Source of the DNA: an uncultured Porphyromonas sp.
GTDB lineage: Bacteria > Bacteroidota > Bacteroidia > Bacteroidales > Porphyromonadaceae
Length of the DNA: 7,424 nt
Assembly: GCA_900548415.1 (NCBI GenBank)
Contig: URKO01000049.1
Location: 1 to 7,424 of the forward strand
Direction of reading: 5' to 3'
Shown here piece by piece: positions 1-7,388 of the stretch. The notes under the pieces were generated by a model that saw only the letters and a list, made by a program, of their open reading frames with translations, did not search any database and was not told the origin of the DNA. The position numbers and the translations under genes were made by a program. Position 1 is the stretch's first letter. The number at the start of each line of letters is the position of its first letter.

Positions 1-19
1 GATCTAGCATACTATCGAG

Positions 20-2917
20 GTGACACTCGCAGCTGGCTCACCGCTACGTACCACGACGCTCCTCACCCCTGCACAACGTCTGAGCAAGGTGGATGGGTGG
101 TTTGCCACCTATGGGGCGCATCTGCTGGGTCGTCCGAGTGCTGCTGCCGAGCTGGAGGAGTATATCACCACCAATCCCATCTCCCGTCAGGCGCAGGTCG
201 CTCGTATAGCTCGTGCTACACACTACCTATATAATAAGGAGTACAATCGTGCACGCCATACGCTAGAGCAGGTACGTGAGCGGACCCTGACACGTGAGGC
301 ACGCAGCGAGTGGCAGGTCAAGATGGCCTACGCACTCCTACTGTCTGGCCGTCCTGTGGAGCAGGTAGAGCAGCTCTTTGAGATGACCGCTGCAGGTGAT
401 GACTACTGGGGCGATGTGGCTAGGCTCTATCTAGCGCAGCTATACATCGCGCAAAACAATCTGGACAAGGCTGAGCGCACACTCATCCCGATACAAGATC
501 AGGGAGATCTACAGTACGATGCACGTCTAGGACTGGCACGGATAGCCCTTTATCGGCAAAACTATCAGTCGGTGCTCACGCACACCGAGGCACTCGCCAC
601 GGCACATCTCTCGGAGGAGCAGCGTACGGAGAGTCAGATCCTAGAGGCAAATGCTTGGTATCGTCTCGAGGAGCCGAGCAAAGCTATCGAACGTCTGGCT
701 CCATTAGCAGAGCAAAAGGCTAATGCCCTGACTCCAGAAGACCAACTCATCCTCGCGGCTGCCTATATGGAGACGGAGCGCACGGAGCAAGCGATCCCGC
801 ACCTACTCCTAGCGACGCGTGGCGATGCGGAGACCAGTGGCGTGGCCAACCTCTACCTAGCACGTGCTCGTAGAGATATGGGGCTTTACTCCGAAGCCCT
901 TGCCTCCTATCAGGTGGCGGCAGATAGAGCCGTAGCACCCACGATCCGTGAGGCTGCCATGTATGAGCAGGTATTGCTGATGCGCAGCAAGGCTAGCGGT
1001 TCGTTTGGTCAGGAGGTGAGGCTCTGCGAGGAGTTTCTCAACACATTCGCACAGTCGGCACACCGTGAGGCTATGGAGCGCTTTCTCATCGAGAGCTACT
1101 ACCGCAGCCCCGACTACCAGACTAGTCTAGCCTCCATAGGACGTATCAAGAACCCTTCGCCTGTAATTGTAGAGGCGCAGTGCTATCTGCTCAATCAGCT
1201 CACGCAGCAGGCGCAACAAGCCGGAGACTTAGCTCTAGCCCAGCGCTACAACCAGCAGGCGCAGCAGCTTACCATAAAGTCTGCTCACCAGACCGAGGCT
1301 GAGCTACTAGGGGCGCAGCTCCTCTCTCAGCAAGGAGCTTACAAGCAAGCATCACAAGCCCTCACGGCCATCCTCAATAAGCGCACAGCCTCTAGCAAGC
1401 AGCTACAGATAGCTCGCTACCTACTAGGCTACAGCCAGATCAAGCAGAAGCAGTACAGTGCTGCCACACAGACACTCTCCATACTACTCCAAGAGGGCAC
1501 GCTCGACAACACGCTACAAGCTGATGTCCACGCCCGTCTAGGAGACACACACTACATGCAGGGTCACTACACGCCGGCCGTTCGCTACTACGAGGAGGCT
1601 TATAGACTCGCACCTGACAATCAGGTCTATGCGCTCTACATGTTGTCAGACATTGAGGGCCTCAAGAAGGATTACAAGGCTCAGATAGCTGCTCTCGATA
1701 AGTTGGTCGCTCGCCACCCCAACAGTCTCTACAAACCTCGAGCTATGTACGATCAGGGACGCGCTATGGAGCTGTCGGGACAGCATGCGGAGGCTATCGG
1801 AGCCTTCACGCGCCTGACGCAAGAGTACCCACAGAGTGAGTATGGGCGCAAGGCTGCCTTGCAGTTGGCACTACTATATTATAATAGGAATGAGACGAGC
1901 CGAGCTATCGAAACCTACAAAGCACTCCTAGCCGAGGCTCCTCAGAGTGGCGAGGCAAAGCAAGCTTACGAAGCACTCAAGAGTATCTACATCGAGGAGG
2001 GTCGCTCCACAGAGTTTGTCCAGTACGCGAATAGCATTGGCGGCAGCTACGCCATCAACGAGAGCGAGGCGATGAGCATCTCCTTCGAGACGGCCGAGCG
2101 TGCTTACCAGTCGCGACAGCCACAGGCAGAGCGCTTGCTCAAGGAGTATCTAGCTCTGAAGCCCCAGGGAGCCTCTTCGCTCTTAGCGCACTACTACTTG
2201 GGCGACCTCTACGAGCGAGCTGGTAAGGAGGCGGACGCTCTAGCACTCTATGAGCGCATCTACCCCAGCCGCAAGCAACTATCGCAGGAGCTACACATCG
2301 GTTTGCTTCAGAAGATGTCAGCCATGCGCCTTCATCAGCGAGCTTATGCGCAGGCATTGCCCTTGCAGCAGGAGCTACTCACACTACCGCTAGAGCCTGC
2401 GAACTATCAGACGACACTGCTCTCGGCTACCGAAAGCGCGCTCCAAGCGGGACAGTATGAGTGGGTCATCAAGGTCGTAACCCCACAGCTAGACAAGTCT
2501 AAGGGGTGGAGCCAAGAGCAACTAGACCTCCTAACTTGTCGCTTAGCGACCAGCTACGTGAAGACAGGTCGGGGCAACCAGATCGAGTCGCTACTGAAGC
2601 CACTTGTCGCCCGTATAGAAACTTACGCTGGCACCCAGGGCACGCTCCTATTAGCGCAATACTACGTCTCCAACAAGATCCAGCAGAGCTACTCGAAGCA
2701 GCTACTCGACAAGTTGGTCAACGACGCCTACCCAGACCCCGAACTATCTGCCGAGACAATCATAACGCTCTCCGACTGGTACCTCGCCAAGGGAGACCCC
2801 GACACGGCAAGACTATACCTCGAGAGCCTGCTCAAGAACTACACCGACGAGAGCTCGCCGATACGTCAGCGTGCTGCAGAGAAGCTCGCACAGCTTCGCC
2901 AGAGCACCGCTCGCTAA
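20..2917 (+). CDS. Large TPR-repeat protein, probable periplasmic or envelope scaffold (5' end uncertain)
   Basis: This is a protein of 965 residues from the GTG at 20, built almost wholly of helical tetratricopeptide-like repeats. Clear units lie near residues 133-158, 205-230, 276-301, 503-530, 575-603, 613-640, 722-748 and 911-940, each with the usual small/aromatic spacing (for example YLAQLYIAQNNLDKAERTL). A Gln-rich stretch lies at about 396-417. TPR arrays bind other proteins and have no catalytic role. From memory, Bacteroidales homologues are about 1000 residues, begin with a signal peptide plus roughly 30-50 residues, and share the pattern seen here at 'LLGRPSAAAELEEY' (35-48) and 'IGGSYAINESEAMS' (673-686). 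The N-terminal signal peptide is missing. The GTG start has no Shine-Dalgarno, and an in-frame TAG lies at 5-7. Frame 1 is open from the window edge and reads like the missing segment, so the gene is probably 5'-truncated by the window and frameshifted. The outer-membrane barrel gene follows after 42 bases. The TPR call is secure; the cellular role is inferred. Confidence 0.88.
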   Translation: MTLAAGSPLRTTTLLTPAQRLSKVDGWFATYGAHLLGRPSAAAELEEYITTNPISRQAQVARIARATHYLYNKEYNRARHTLEQVRERTLTREARSEWQVKMAYALLLSGRPVEQVEQLFEMTAAGDDYWGDVARLYLAQLYIAQNNLDKAERTLIPIQDQGDLQYDARLGLARIALYRQNYQSVLTHTEALATAHLSEEQRTESQILEANAWYRLEEPSKAIERLAPLAEQKANALTPEDQLILAAAYMETERTEQAIPHLLLATRGDAETSGVANLYLARARRDMGLYSEALASYQVAADRAVAPTIREAAMYEQVLLMRSKASGSFGQEVRLCEEFLNTFAQSAHREAMERFLIESYYRSPDYQTSLASIGRIKNPSPVIVEAQCYLLNQLTQQAQQAGDLALAQRYNQQAQQLTIKSAHQTEAELLGAQLLSQQGAYKQASQALTAILNKRTASSKQLQIARYLLGYSQIKQKQYSAATQTLSILLQEGTLDNTLQADVHARLGDTHYMQGHYTPAVRYYEEAYRLAPDNQVYALYMLSDIEGLKKDYKAQIAALDKLVARHPNSLYKPRAMYDQGRAMELSGQHAEAIGAFTRLTQEYPQSEYGRKAALQLALLYYNRNETSRAIETYKALLAEAPQSGEAKQAYEALKSIYIEEGRSTEFVQYANSIGGSYAINESEAMSISFETAERAYQSRQPQAERLLKEYLALKPQGASSLLAHYYLGDLYERAGKEADALALYERIYPSRKQLSQELHIGLLQKMSAMRLHQRAYAQALPLQQELLTLPLEPANYQTTLLSATESALQAGQYEWVIKVVTPQLDKSKGWSQEQLDLLTCRLATSYVKTGRGNQIESLLKPLVARIETYAGTQGTLLLAQYYVSNKIQQSYSKQLLDKLVNDAYPDPELSAETIITLSDWYLAKGDPDTARLYLESLLKNYTDESSPIRQRAAEKLAQLRQSTAR

Positions 2918-2959
2918 TATCCCTCTACCCTACTATTCCAACGATTAAGTCTACAAGCG

Positions 2960-4768
2960 ATGAAACGACTATATAGTCTCCTCCTAATCCTGCTCAGCAC
3001 ACTACTCCCTGCTTTAGCTCAAAACACCAAAACATTGGCCGAGCGTGACACGATCAGCCGCGAGGTTACCGTGGTGAGCGACAAGGTGAGACAGATCGAT
3101 GACACCAATCCTATCTTTACCCCGATACCTCTGACGAAGCCTCAGATCGAGCGCTACAATCCAGCTACGCCTCGCTCCACGAGAGACTTCACGCCGACCC
3201 TCTCGCCAGCACCAACGCCACAACTGTCTGGCTTTGCCCGTGAGGTGCCTCAGCCGTACAATGGCATCATGGCTCGTCTCTTCGGTGGCTTTGCTCCAGC
3301 TTTCGGTGGGGATTTGGCGGGTCAGTGGCACTTTGGGAGCCAGCACAACGTCCTCTCCCTCGATCTGACGCATCGGTCGGAGCTTTTCTCGCTCAGCAAG
3401 AACTGGCCCAACCACTCTGTGCATGGCCCGATTGATGAGTCCGATGCGGACTATCACTACCTCGAGGAAGTCCCCGACCAGACCAATATGTACCGCCACG
3501 CTACGGAAGGCGTCCTAGGCTACAGCTACCACTGGCGAGAGAGCATGATCAAGCTGCAGGGAGGCATACGCAGTCATATCTTTGCGCATACGCCCACGCA
3601 GCAGAGGATGCAGATGAACGAGATACCCCTACTGGACCGCACTGGCTGGCAAGATGCACTGCGCGAGTACAGTCTGACGGGACGCATAGACAACCTCCAG
3701 GCGCAGAACTGGTCTTTTGACCTTGGCGCACGCTACGCCTTCCTATCCCACTCACTACCCAGCCCAGCCCAAAGAGATCTCATTGCAAGCGAGCACATGC
3801 ACGTGATAGACGCCGATGGAGCTACCGCTGTGCAGCTCTCTGACGACTGGTCTCTCGGACTAGGTGCCGATATGCGTATCCGCACGGGCCAGCCGTCTCA
3901 TCTTTTCCTCCTAGGGGCGCACCCGCAGTTCCGCTATCGTGGGTTCGTTAACTTTGCCGATCTAGACTTTTCAGGTGGTGTGGGCGTAGACTTAGCCAAC
4001 CAAGAGGTTTTGGTCTACCCAGAGGTTCGCCTCTCGCTCTCTGATCAGAGACGCTGGGAGTGGTACCTGCAGGCGTCGGGCGGGCTACAAGATGTCAACC
4101 CCTTTGACTACCTAGCTCGCATACCAGGCATCATGCTCAACGCACTGCCTAGACCTGAGCGTCAGCAGCTCGCCTCTCGCACAGGAGTCAAGCTCCAGCT
4201 CGGCTCTGGCACTTACGAGCTGTACGGTGGGTACGATCATTACGCCCGCACTTATGGCTTCAACCTCCTACCCTACTACACGGGCGAAGAGCTGTACGGC
4301 TCATGGCTACAGTCACAGCGCAACGAGTACACGAAGCTCGACATCTTCTACGCTGGTCTAGACCTCTCTACCGTCATCGCAAAGGCATGTGAACTGAGCC
4401 TCGGAGCGCAGTTCAACCGTCTTGCCAACTACTCATTCCGTGTCCCCAAGCCTTACTTCCAGGGCTATGCGAAGTTGGCCGTTCGTCCTACCAAGCGCCT
4501 AGACCTTCGTGGGGTGGTCTACTACGACACCAGTCTCACGACCAAGATCCTGCACCCCGCCCAAGCTCCCAAGACCGGGCTTCGCGAGGGTGCCGCTAGG
4601 GGTTCGCTCACAAGGCTCACCGCTGAGGTGACGGCGCAGTACCGCTTGACCAAGATGTGGACGCTCTTTGCCACCTTCGACAGTCAGCACTACGGACTAG
4701 GTGCTTACGACATGTCGCAGCCTTACAGCGGGCGCATCGGGGTACAGTTTAACTGGTCCGCATTATAA
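2960..4768 (+). CDS. Outer-membrane beta-barrel protein, plugless TonB-receptor-like
   Basis: This is a protein of 602 residues starting at ATG 2960. It has a signal peptide: K2 and R3, a leucine-rich core at 4-17, and probable cleavage after ALA (18-20). Residues about 30-95 form a Pro/Thr-rich linker that starts with a 'REVTVVSD' segment (34-41). The rest, from about residue 100, is rich in aromatic, Gly and alternating polar/apolar stretches typical of amphipathic beta-strands, for example around 124-145, and ends with 'RIGVQFNW' just before the C-terminus. From memory, Bacteroidales proteins of this layout (Arg-Glu-x-Thr motif, linker, then a strand ending in HRS; here 'LTHRS' at 136-140) are often auto-annotated as TonB-dependent receptors. 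Here I see neither a TonB box nor a plug domain, and about 600 residues is short for a true transporter. The gene lies 42 bases after the TPR gene and 12 before the thioesterase gene, so it is probably co-transcribed and works with the TPR protein. The substrate is unknown. There is no Shine-Dalgarno. Confidence 0.82.
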   Translation: MKRLYSLLLILLSTLLPALAQNTKTLAERDTISREVTVVSDKVRQIDDTNPIFTPIPLTKPQIERYNPATPRSTRDFTPTLSPAPTPQLSGFAREVPQPYNGIMARLFGGFAPAFGGDLAGQWHFGSQHNVLSLDLTHRSELFSLSKNWPNHSVHGPIDESDADYHYLEEVPDQTNMYRHATEGVLGYSYHWRESMIKLQGGIRSHIFAHTPTQQRMQMNEIPLLDRTGWQDALREYSLTGRIDNLQAQNWSFDLGARYAFLSHSLPSPAQRDLIASEHMHVIDADGATAVQLSDDWSLGLGADMRIRTGQPSHLFLLGAHPQFRYRGFVNFADLDFSGGVGVDLANQEVLVYPEVRLSLSDQRRWEWYLQASGGLQDVNPFDYLARIPGIMLNALPRPERQQLASRTGVKLQLGSGTYELYGGYDHYARTYGFNLLPYYTGEELYGSWLQSQRNEYTKLDIFYAGLDLSTVIAKACELSLGAQFNRLANYSFRVPKPYFQGYAKLAVRPTKRLDLRGVVYYDTSLTTKILHPAQAPKTGLREGAARGSLTRLTAEVTAQYRLTKMWTLFATFDSQHYGLGAYDMSQPYSGRIGVQFNWSAL

Positions 4769-4770
4769 TT

Positions 4771-4776
4771 AAGGAG
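4771..4776 (+). promoter_or_regulatory. Shine-Dalgarno site of the HAD-thioesterase gene
   Basis: AAGGAG lies in the 12-base gap after the barrel gene. It is 4 bases before the ATG at 4781 and 7 bases before the next in-frame ATG at 4784. The second spacing is closer to the optimum, so translation may start at 4784, giving a protein one residue shorter. It is the only obvious Shine-Dalgarno in front of any of the four genes. Confidence 0.65.
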
Positions 4777-4780
4777 TAAT

Positions 4781-6043
4781 ATGATGAATCAAGCAAAGAG
4801 TGGCGGCTATAAGTTCCTCGCCATCAAAGACCGCAACTGCCTACTCGGGAGCAATGGCGAGATCGCTCTCGAGGACCGCGAAGCTCTCCTAGAGGTGCAG
4901 GAGGAGTACGCCCTGCGTGTGGCGGTCGCCAGCGAAGCGCCTATGAGTAGTCTCCTGAATATCTCGGAGCAGCTGCAACTACCGCGCAACAGCGGCTACA
5001 TCATCTCCCATCTAGGCGCACGCATTCACAACTGTCGCACAGGTCGTGAGCTAGCCTCTCGTCCTCTGAGTGCTGAGCAACTCACGCATCTCTACGAGCT
5101 GGTCGATAGCGACTACACGCTCGCACTCATAGGTGAGAAAGCACTCTACACCACCAAGACCCATCAGCCACGTATCCTCCAGCTCGCCAAGCTCTGGGGC
5201 ATGCCAATCCTAGACTTGACCAAGGCAGATGAGCCCTTCAAAGCTCCCGCCGAGCCGATCTTTAGAGCTATCATCTTAGCCAGACAAGATCGCCTGGCTA
5301 AGCTGAGCGACCAGCTCAACGCAGCACAAGGCTTGACCGCTACCCTCTACGATGAGCCGATGAATGAGCTTTCGATCGTAGCCTCTGGCGTCAGCCTGCG
5401 AGGAGCACTCGACTTTATCCTCGATCGACTAGACCTCAATCAGCAAAACATCATCGCCGTCGGCACCACCCTAGAGGATGTTGCCATGGTACAGCGTGCT
5501 GGACTGGGCGTAGCTATGGCAAACGCTCCCGAGCCACTCAAGAGTTGCGCCGACTACATCACCACCTCTTGCGATGCTGCGGGCTTAGCCCACATGATCA
5601 CCAAGCAGATCAAGTTGCGCTACGACGGAGTTCCCTTTGACCCAGAAGATGCCAACGAAATCATGCCCAATACGCTCATGGGCACGCTCGGTATGCGCTG
5701 CACAGAGATAGCCCGTGGCTATGTCACAGGTACGATGCCCGTGGACAATCGTACGAGACAACCCATGGGTATACTGCACGGAGGAGCTTCACTAGCCTTT
5801 GCCGAGACCCTCGCGGGACTAGGATCTGTAGCCATCGCCAACGAAGGCGAGATACAGGTCGGCATGCAGGTGAGTGGCTACCACGTCTCCTCGACAGTCG
5901 TCGGAGACACCGTGCGCGGCGTCGCCACGATACTCCACAAAGGGCGCAGCACACACGTCTGGAACGTAGACATCTACTCCACCCAGAGTGGCAAGCTCAT
6001 CTGCACTTGCCGTGTCATCAACAGTATCATCAAGCAGCGCTAA
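4781..6043 (+). CDS. menI: HAD pseudo-phosphatase fused to 1,4-dihydroxy-2-naphthoyl-CoA thioesterase
   Basis: This is a two-domain protein of 420 residues. Residues about 10-275 have the layout of a Cof-type (class IIB) HAD phosphatase. Residues about 290-420 are a hotdog-fold thioesterase closely resembling E. coli YdiI/MenI. The thioesterase keeps the catalytic set: Q327 in 'RQP', H333 in 'LHGGAS' and E342 in 'AET', all offset by 279 from YdiI Q48, H54 and E63. It should hydrolyse 1,4-dihydroxy-2-naphthoyl-CoA to DHNA plus CoA, a cytosolic step of menaquinone synthesis. The HAD part has lost its active site. The DxDGT motif reads K-D-R-N-C (16-20), so Lys and Arg replace both aspartates. 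The motif III Lys is Leu206. The GDxxND motif reads G-T-T-L-E-D (228-233). Only Ser51 and Asp233 persist. I recall published work on the Bacteroidetes fusions BF1314 and PG1653 showing an inactive HAD domain that serves oligomerisation. No other men gene is in the window. The start is 4781 or 4784. Confidence 0.93.
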   Translation: MMNQAKSGGYKFLAIKDRNCLLGSNGEIALEDREALLEVQEEYALRVAVASEAPMSSLLNISEQLQLPRNSGYIISHLGARIHNCRTGRELASRPLSAEQLTHLYELVDSDYTLALIGEKALYTTKTHQPRILQLAKLWGMPILDLTKADEPFKAPAEPIFRAIILARQDRLAKLSDQLNAAQGLTATLYDEPMNELSIVASGVSLRGALDFILDRLDLNQQNIIAVGTTLEDVAMVQRAGLGVAMANAPEPLKSCADYITTSCDAAGLAHMITKQIKLRYDGVPFDPEDANEIMPNTLMGTLGMRCTEIARGYVTGTMPVDNRTRQPMGILHGGASLAFAETLAGLGSVAIANEGEIQVGMQVSGYHVSSTVVGDTVRGVATILHKGRSTHVWNVDIYSTQSGKLICTCRVINSIIKQR

Positions 6044-6058
6044 GCATCGGCACACGCT

Positions 6059-7291
6059 ATGAGCCAACTCCTAGAGCGATTTCTCCGCTACGTAAAGGTG
6101 CACACCACCTCCGATCCGAATAGCCCGACGAAGCCCTCGACACCCTGTCAGTGGGACTTGCTCCACCTGCTTCACACCGAGCTAACGGAGCTACAGATAC
6201 CCTCCACCTGCTACGATGCAGGCTATCTGATTGCACAAATCCCTGCCACTGCTGGCTACGAAAAGGTGCCTCGTATCGCACTCCTCGCTCATGTAGACAC
6301 CTCGCCCGAAGCTCCTGGCGAAAAGGTCTCACCCTGTCTCCACCCCAACTACGACGGCAAGCCGATACAGCTCAAGGGCAGCATACTGAGTCCCAGCGAC
6401 TACCCCGACCTGCTGCGCTATGTGGGGCATACGCTCATCACGAGCGATGGGACGACACTCCTCGGAGCTGACGACAAGGCGGGCGTCGCCATCTTGATGA
6501 CTCTTGCTGCGGAGCTTCAGAGCAAGCCCGAGCTAGCGCACGGACCTATCGCACTAGCCTTCACGACAGACGAAGAGGTCGGGCGAGGACTAGAGTCCTT
6601 CGACGAGACCCAGCTTCAGGCGACCTATGCCTACACCATCGACGGCGGACTTGAGGGCGAGTTTGAGTACGAATGCTTTCACGCAGCCTCTGCACGCATC
6701 ACCGCTACAGGACACAACGTCCACCCAGGCAGTGCCTACCACACGATGCGGCATGCCCTCCAGTCGCTCATCAAGCTCGACTACAGACTAGGTTACACGC
6801 ACGAGCGACCCGAGGTGACCCAGGGACGGGAAGGCTTCCTGCACCTATGCCACATGTCGGGCGATGTCTCGTCCGCAACCGCTGAGTACATCATCCGCGA
6901 CCACGACCGCCAGCTCCTAGAGCAGCGCATAGCCCGCATCCAAGAGGTGGCTCAGCAGATCAACGAAGAGCCACACGCTGCACAGCTAGCGGTCGAAGTC
7001 TCCTACCAGTACCGCAACATGTACGACTACATCGCTCCGCACCCAGAGGTCATTGAGCACGCTATCGCAGCCTACGAGGCGGTCGGTGTCAAGCCGATCA
7101 TCCAGCCGATACGTGGAGGCACAGACGGGGCGGTTCTCTCGGAGCGAGGCATCCCCTGCCCCAACATCTTCACCAGTGGGGGCAACTTCCACTCCATCCA
7201 CGAGTACTGCTCGCTCGACGCCATGGAGCGCTGCATCGCTATCGTGACGCAACTAGTTCGTCGCTACGCCACATCGCAGGCCTTAGACTAA
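6059..7291 (+). CDS. pepT: Peptidase T (zinc aminotripeptidase, M20 family)
   Basis: This is a 410-residue protein, full length for PepT (E. coli about 408), and it aligns with it from end to end. PepT is a cytosolic di-zinc exopeptidase that removes the N-terminal residue from tripeptides. All expected metal and catalytic residues can be seen: H78 and D80 in 'AHVDTSP', D138 in 'LLGADDKAG' (bridging metal ligand), E172 (general base) and E173 in 'TTDEEVGRG', D195 in 'YTIDGG', and H381 in 'FHSIHE'. The substrate-side motifs 'NVHPG' (220-224), 'YIIRD' (277-281) and 'IRGGTDGA' (351-358) are also intact. The M20 dimerisation (lid) domain is inserted at about 205-315. The start ATG lies 15 bases after the thioesterase stop and has no Shine-Dalgarno, so it probably depends on co-transcription or translational coupling. 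It is the last gene before a strong terminator. A tripeptidase fits an amino-acid-fermenting anaerobe. Nothing in the sequence suggests damage. Confidence 0.97.
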   Translation: MSQLLERFLRYVKVHTTSDPNSPTKPSTPCQWDLLHLLHTELTELQIPSTCYDAGYLIAQIPATAGYEKVPRIALLAHVDTSPEAPGEKVSPCLHPNYDGKPIQLKGSILSPSDYPDLLRYVGHTLITSDGTTLLGADDKAGVAILMTLAAELQSKPELAHGPIALAFTTDEEVGRGLESFDETQLQATYAYTIDGGLEGEFEYECFHAASARITATGHNVHPGSAYHTMRHALQSLIKLDYRLGYTHERPEVTQGREGFLHLCHMSGDVSSATAEYIIRDHDRQLLEQRIARIQEVAQQINEEPHAAQLAVEVSYQYRNMYDYIAPHPEVIEHAIAAYEAVGVKPIIQPIRGGTDGAVLSERGIPCPNIFTSGGNFHSIHEYCSLDAMERCIAIVTQLVRRYATSQALD

Positions 7292-7310
7292 GAGCCAACG
7301 CATTAAATCT

Positions 7311-7360
7311 GTAGCCCGCTAGTAGGTCTCCCCTCCTACCAGCGGGCTACATTCTTTTTT
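7311..7360 (+). terminator. Rho-independent terminator of the four-gene unit
   Basis: The left arm GTAGCCCGCTAGTAGG (7311-7326) pairs with CCTACCAGCGGGCTAC (7335-7350). This gives a 16-bp GC-rich stem with one mismatch (A7321 opposite C7340) and an 8-base loop, TCTCCCCT. The stem is followed at once by ATTCTTTTTT (7351-7360). It begins 19 bases after the pepT stop codon. On the other strand the stem is not followed by a T-run, so the element acts for rightward transcription. Confidence 0.95.
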
Positions 7361-7362
7361 AG

Positions 7363-7388
7363 CAGCCCCTTATTACAATAAGGTGCTG
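7363..7388. repeat. Imperfect inverted repeat just after the terminator
   Basis: CAGCCCCTTATT (7363-7374) faces AATAAGGTGCTG (7377-7388). Eleven of twelve positions are complementary, with one C/T mismatch at 7367/7384; the innermost pair probably stays open, leaving a four-base loop. No T-run follows on either strand, so it is not an obvious intrinsic terminator. It could be a second RNA stem, a dyad bound by a regulator of the next gene, or chance. The remaining bases to the window end hold no gene that I can see. Confidence 0.4.

Noticed and set aside
2506..2976. Open frame of 156 codons on the + strand bridging the TPR and barrel genes
   Set aside because: It overlaps the TPR gene in another frame; the product is rich in Arg and Pro with no recognisable fold, as expected for an out-of-frame reading of GC-rich coding DNA.
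3014..3499. Open frame of 161 codons on the - strand inside the barrel gene
   Set aside because: Fully antisense to a well-supported gene, Arg/Val-rich composition, and no family resemblance or start signal.
2960..4768. Calling the barrel protein a true TonB-dependent nutrient transporter
   Set aside because: No TonB box, plug domain or SusD-like partner gene is visible, and the length is short for that family.
4769..4780. A separate promoter in the gap before the thioesterase gene
   Set aside because: The gap is only 12 bases and holds just a ribosome binding site; no TAnnTTTG-like box was found in it.
5585..6332. Several - strand open frames of 64-91 codons over the thioesterase and pepT genes
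   Set aside because: All lie antisense to conserved domains with intact catalytic motifs and show no protein-like features.
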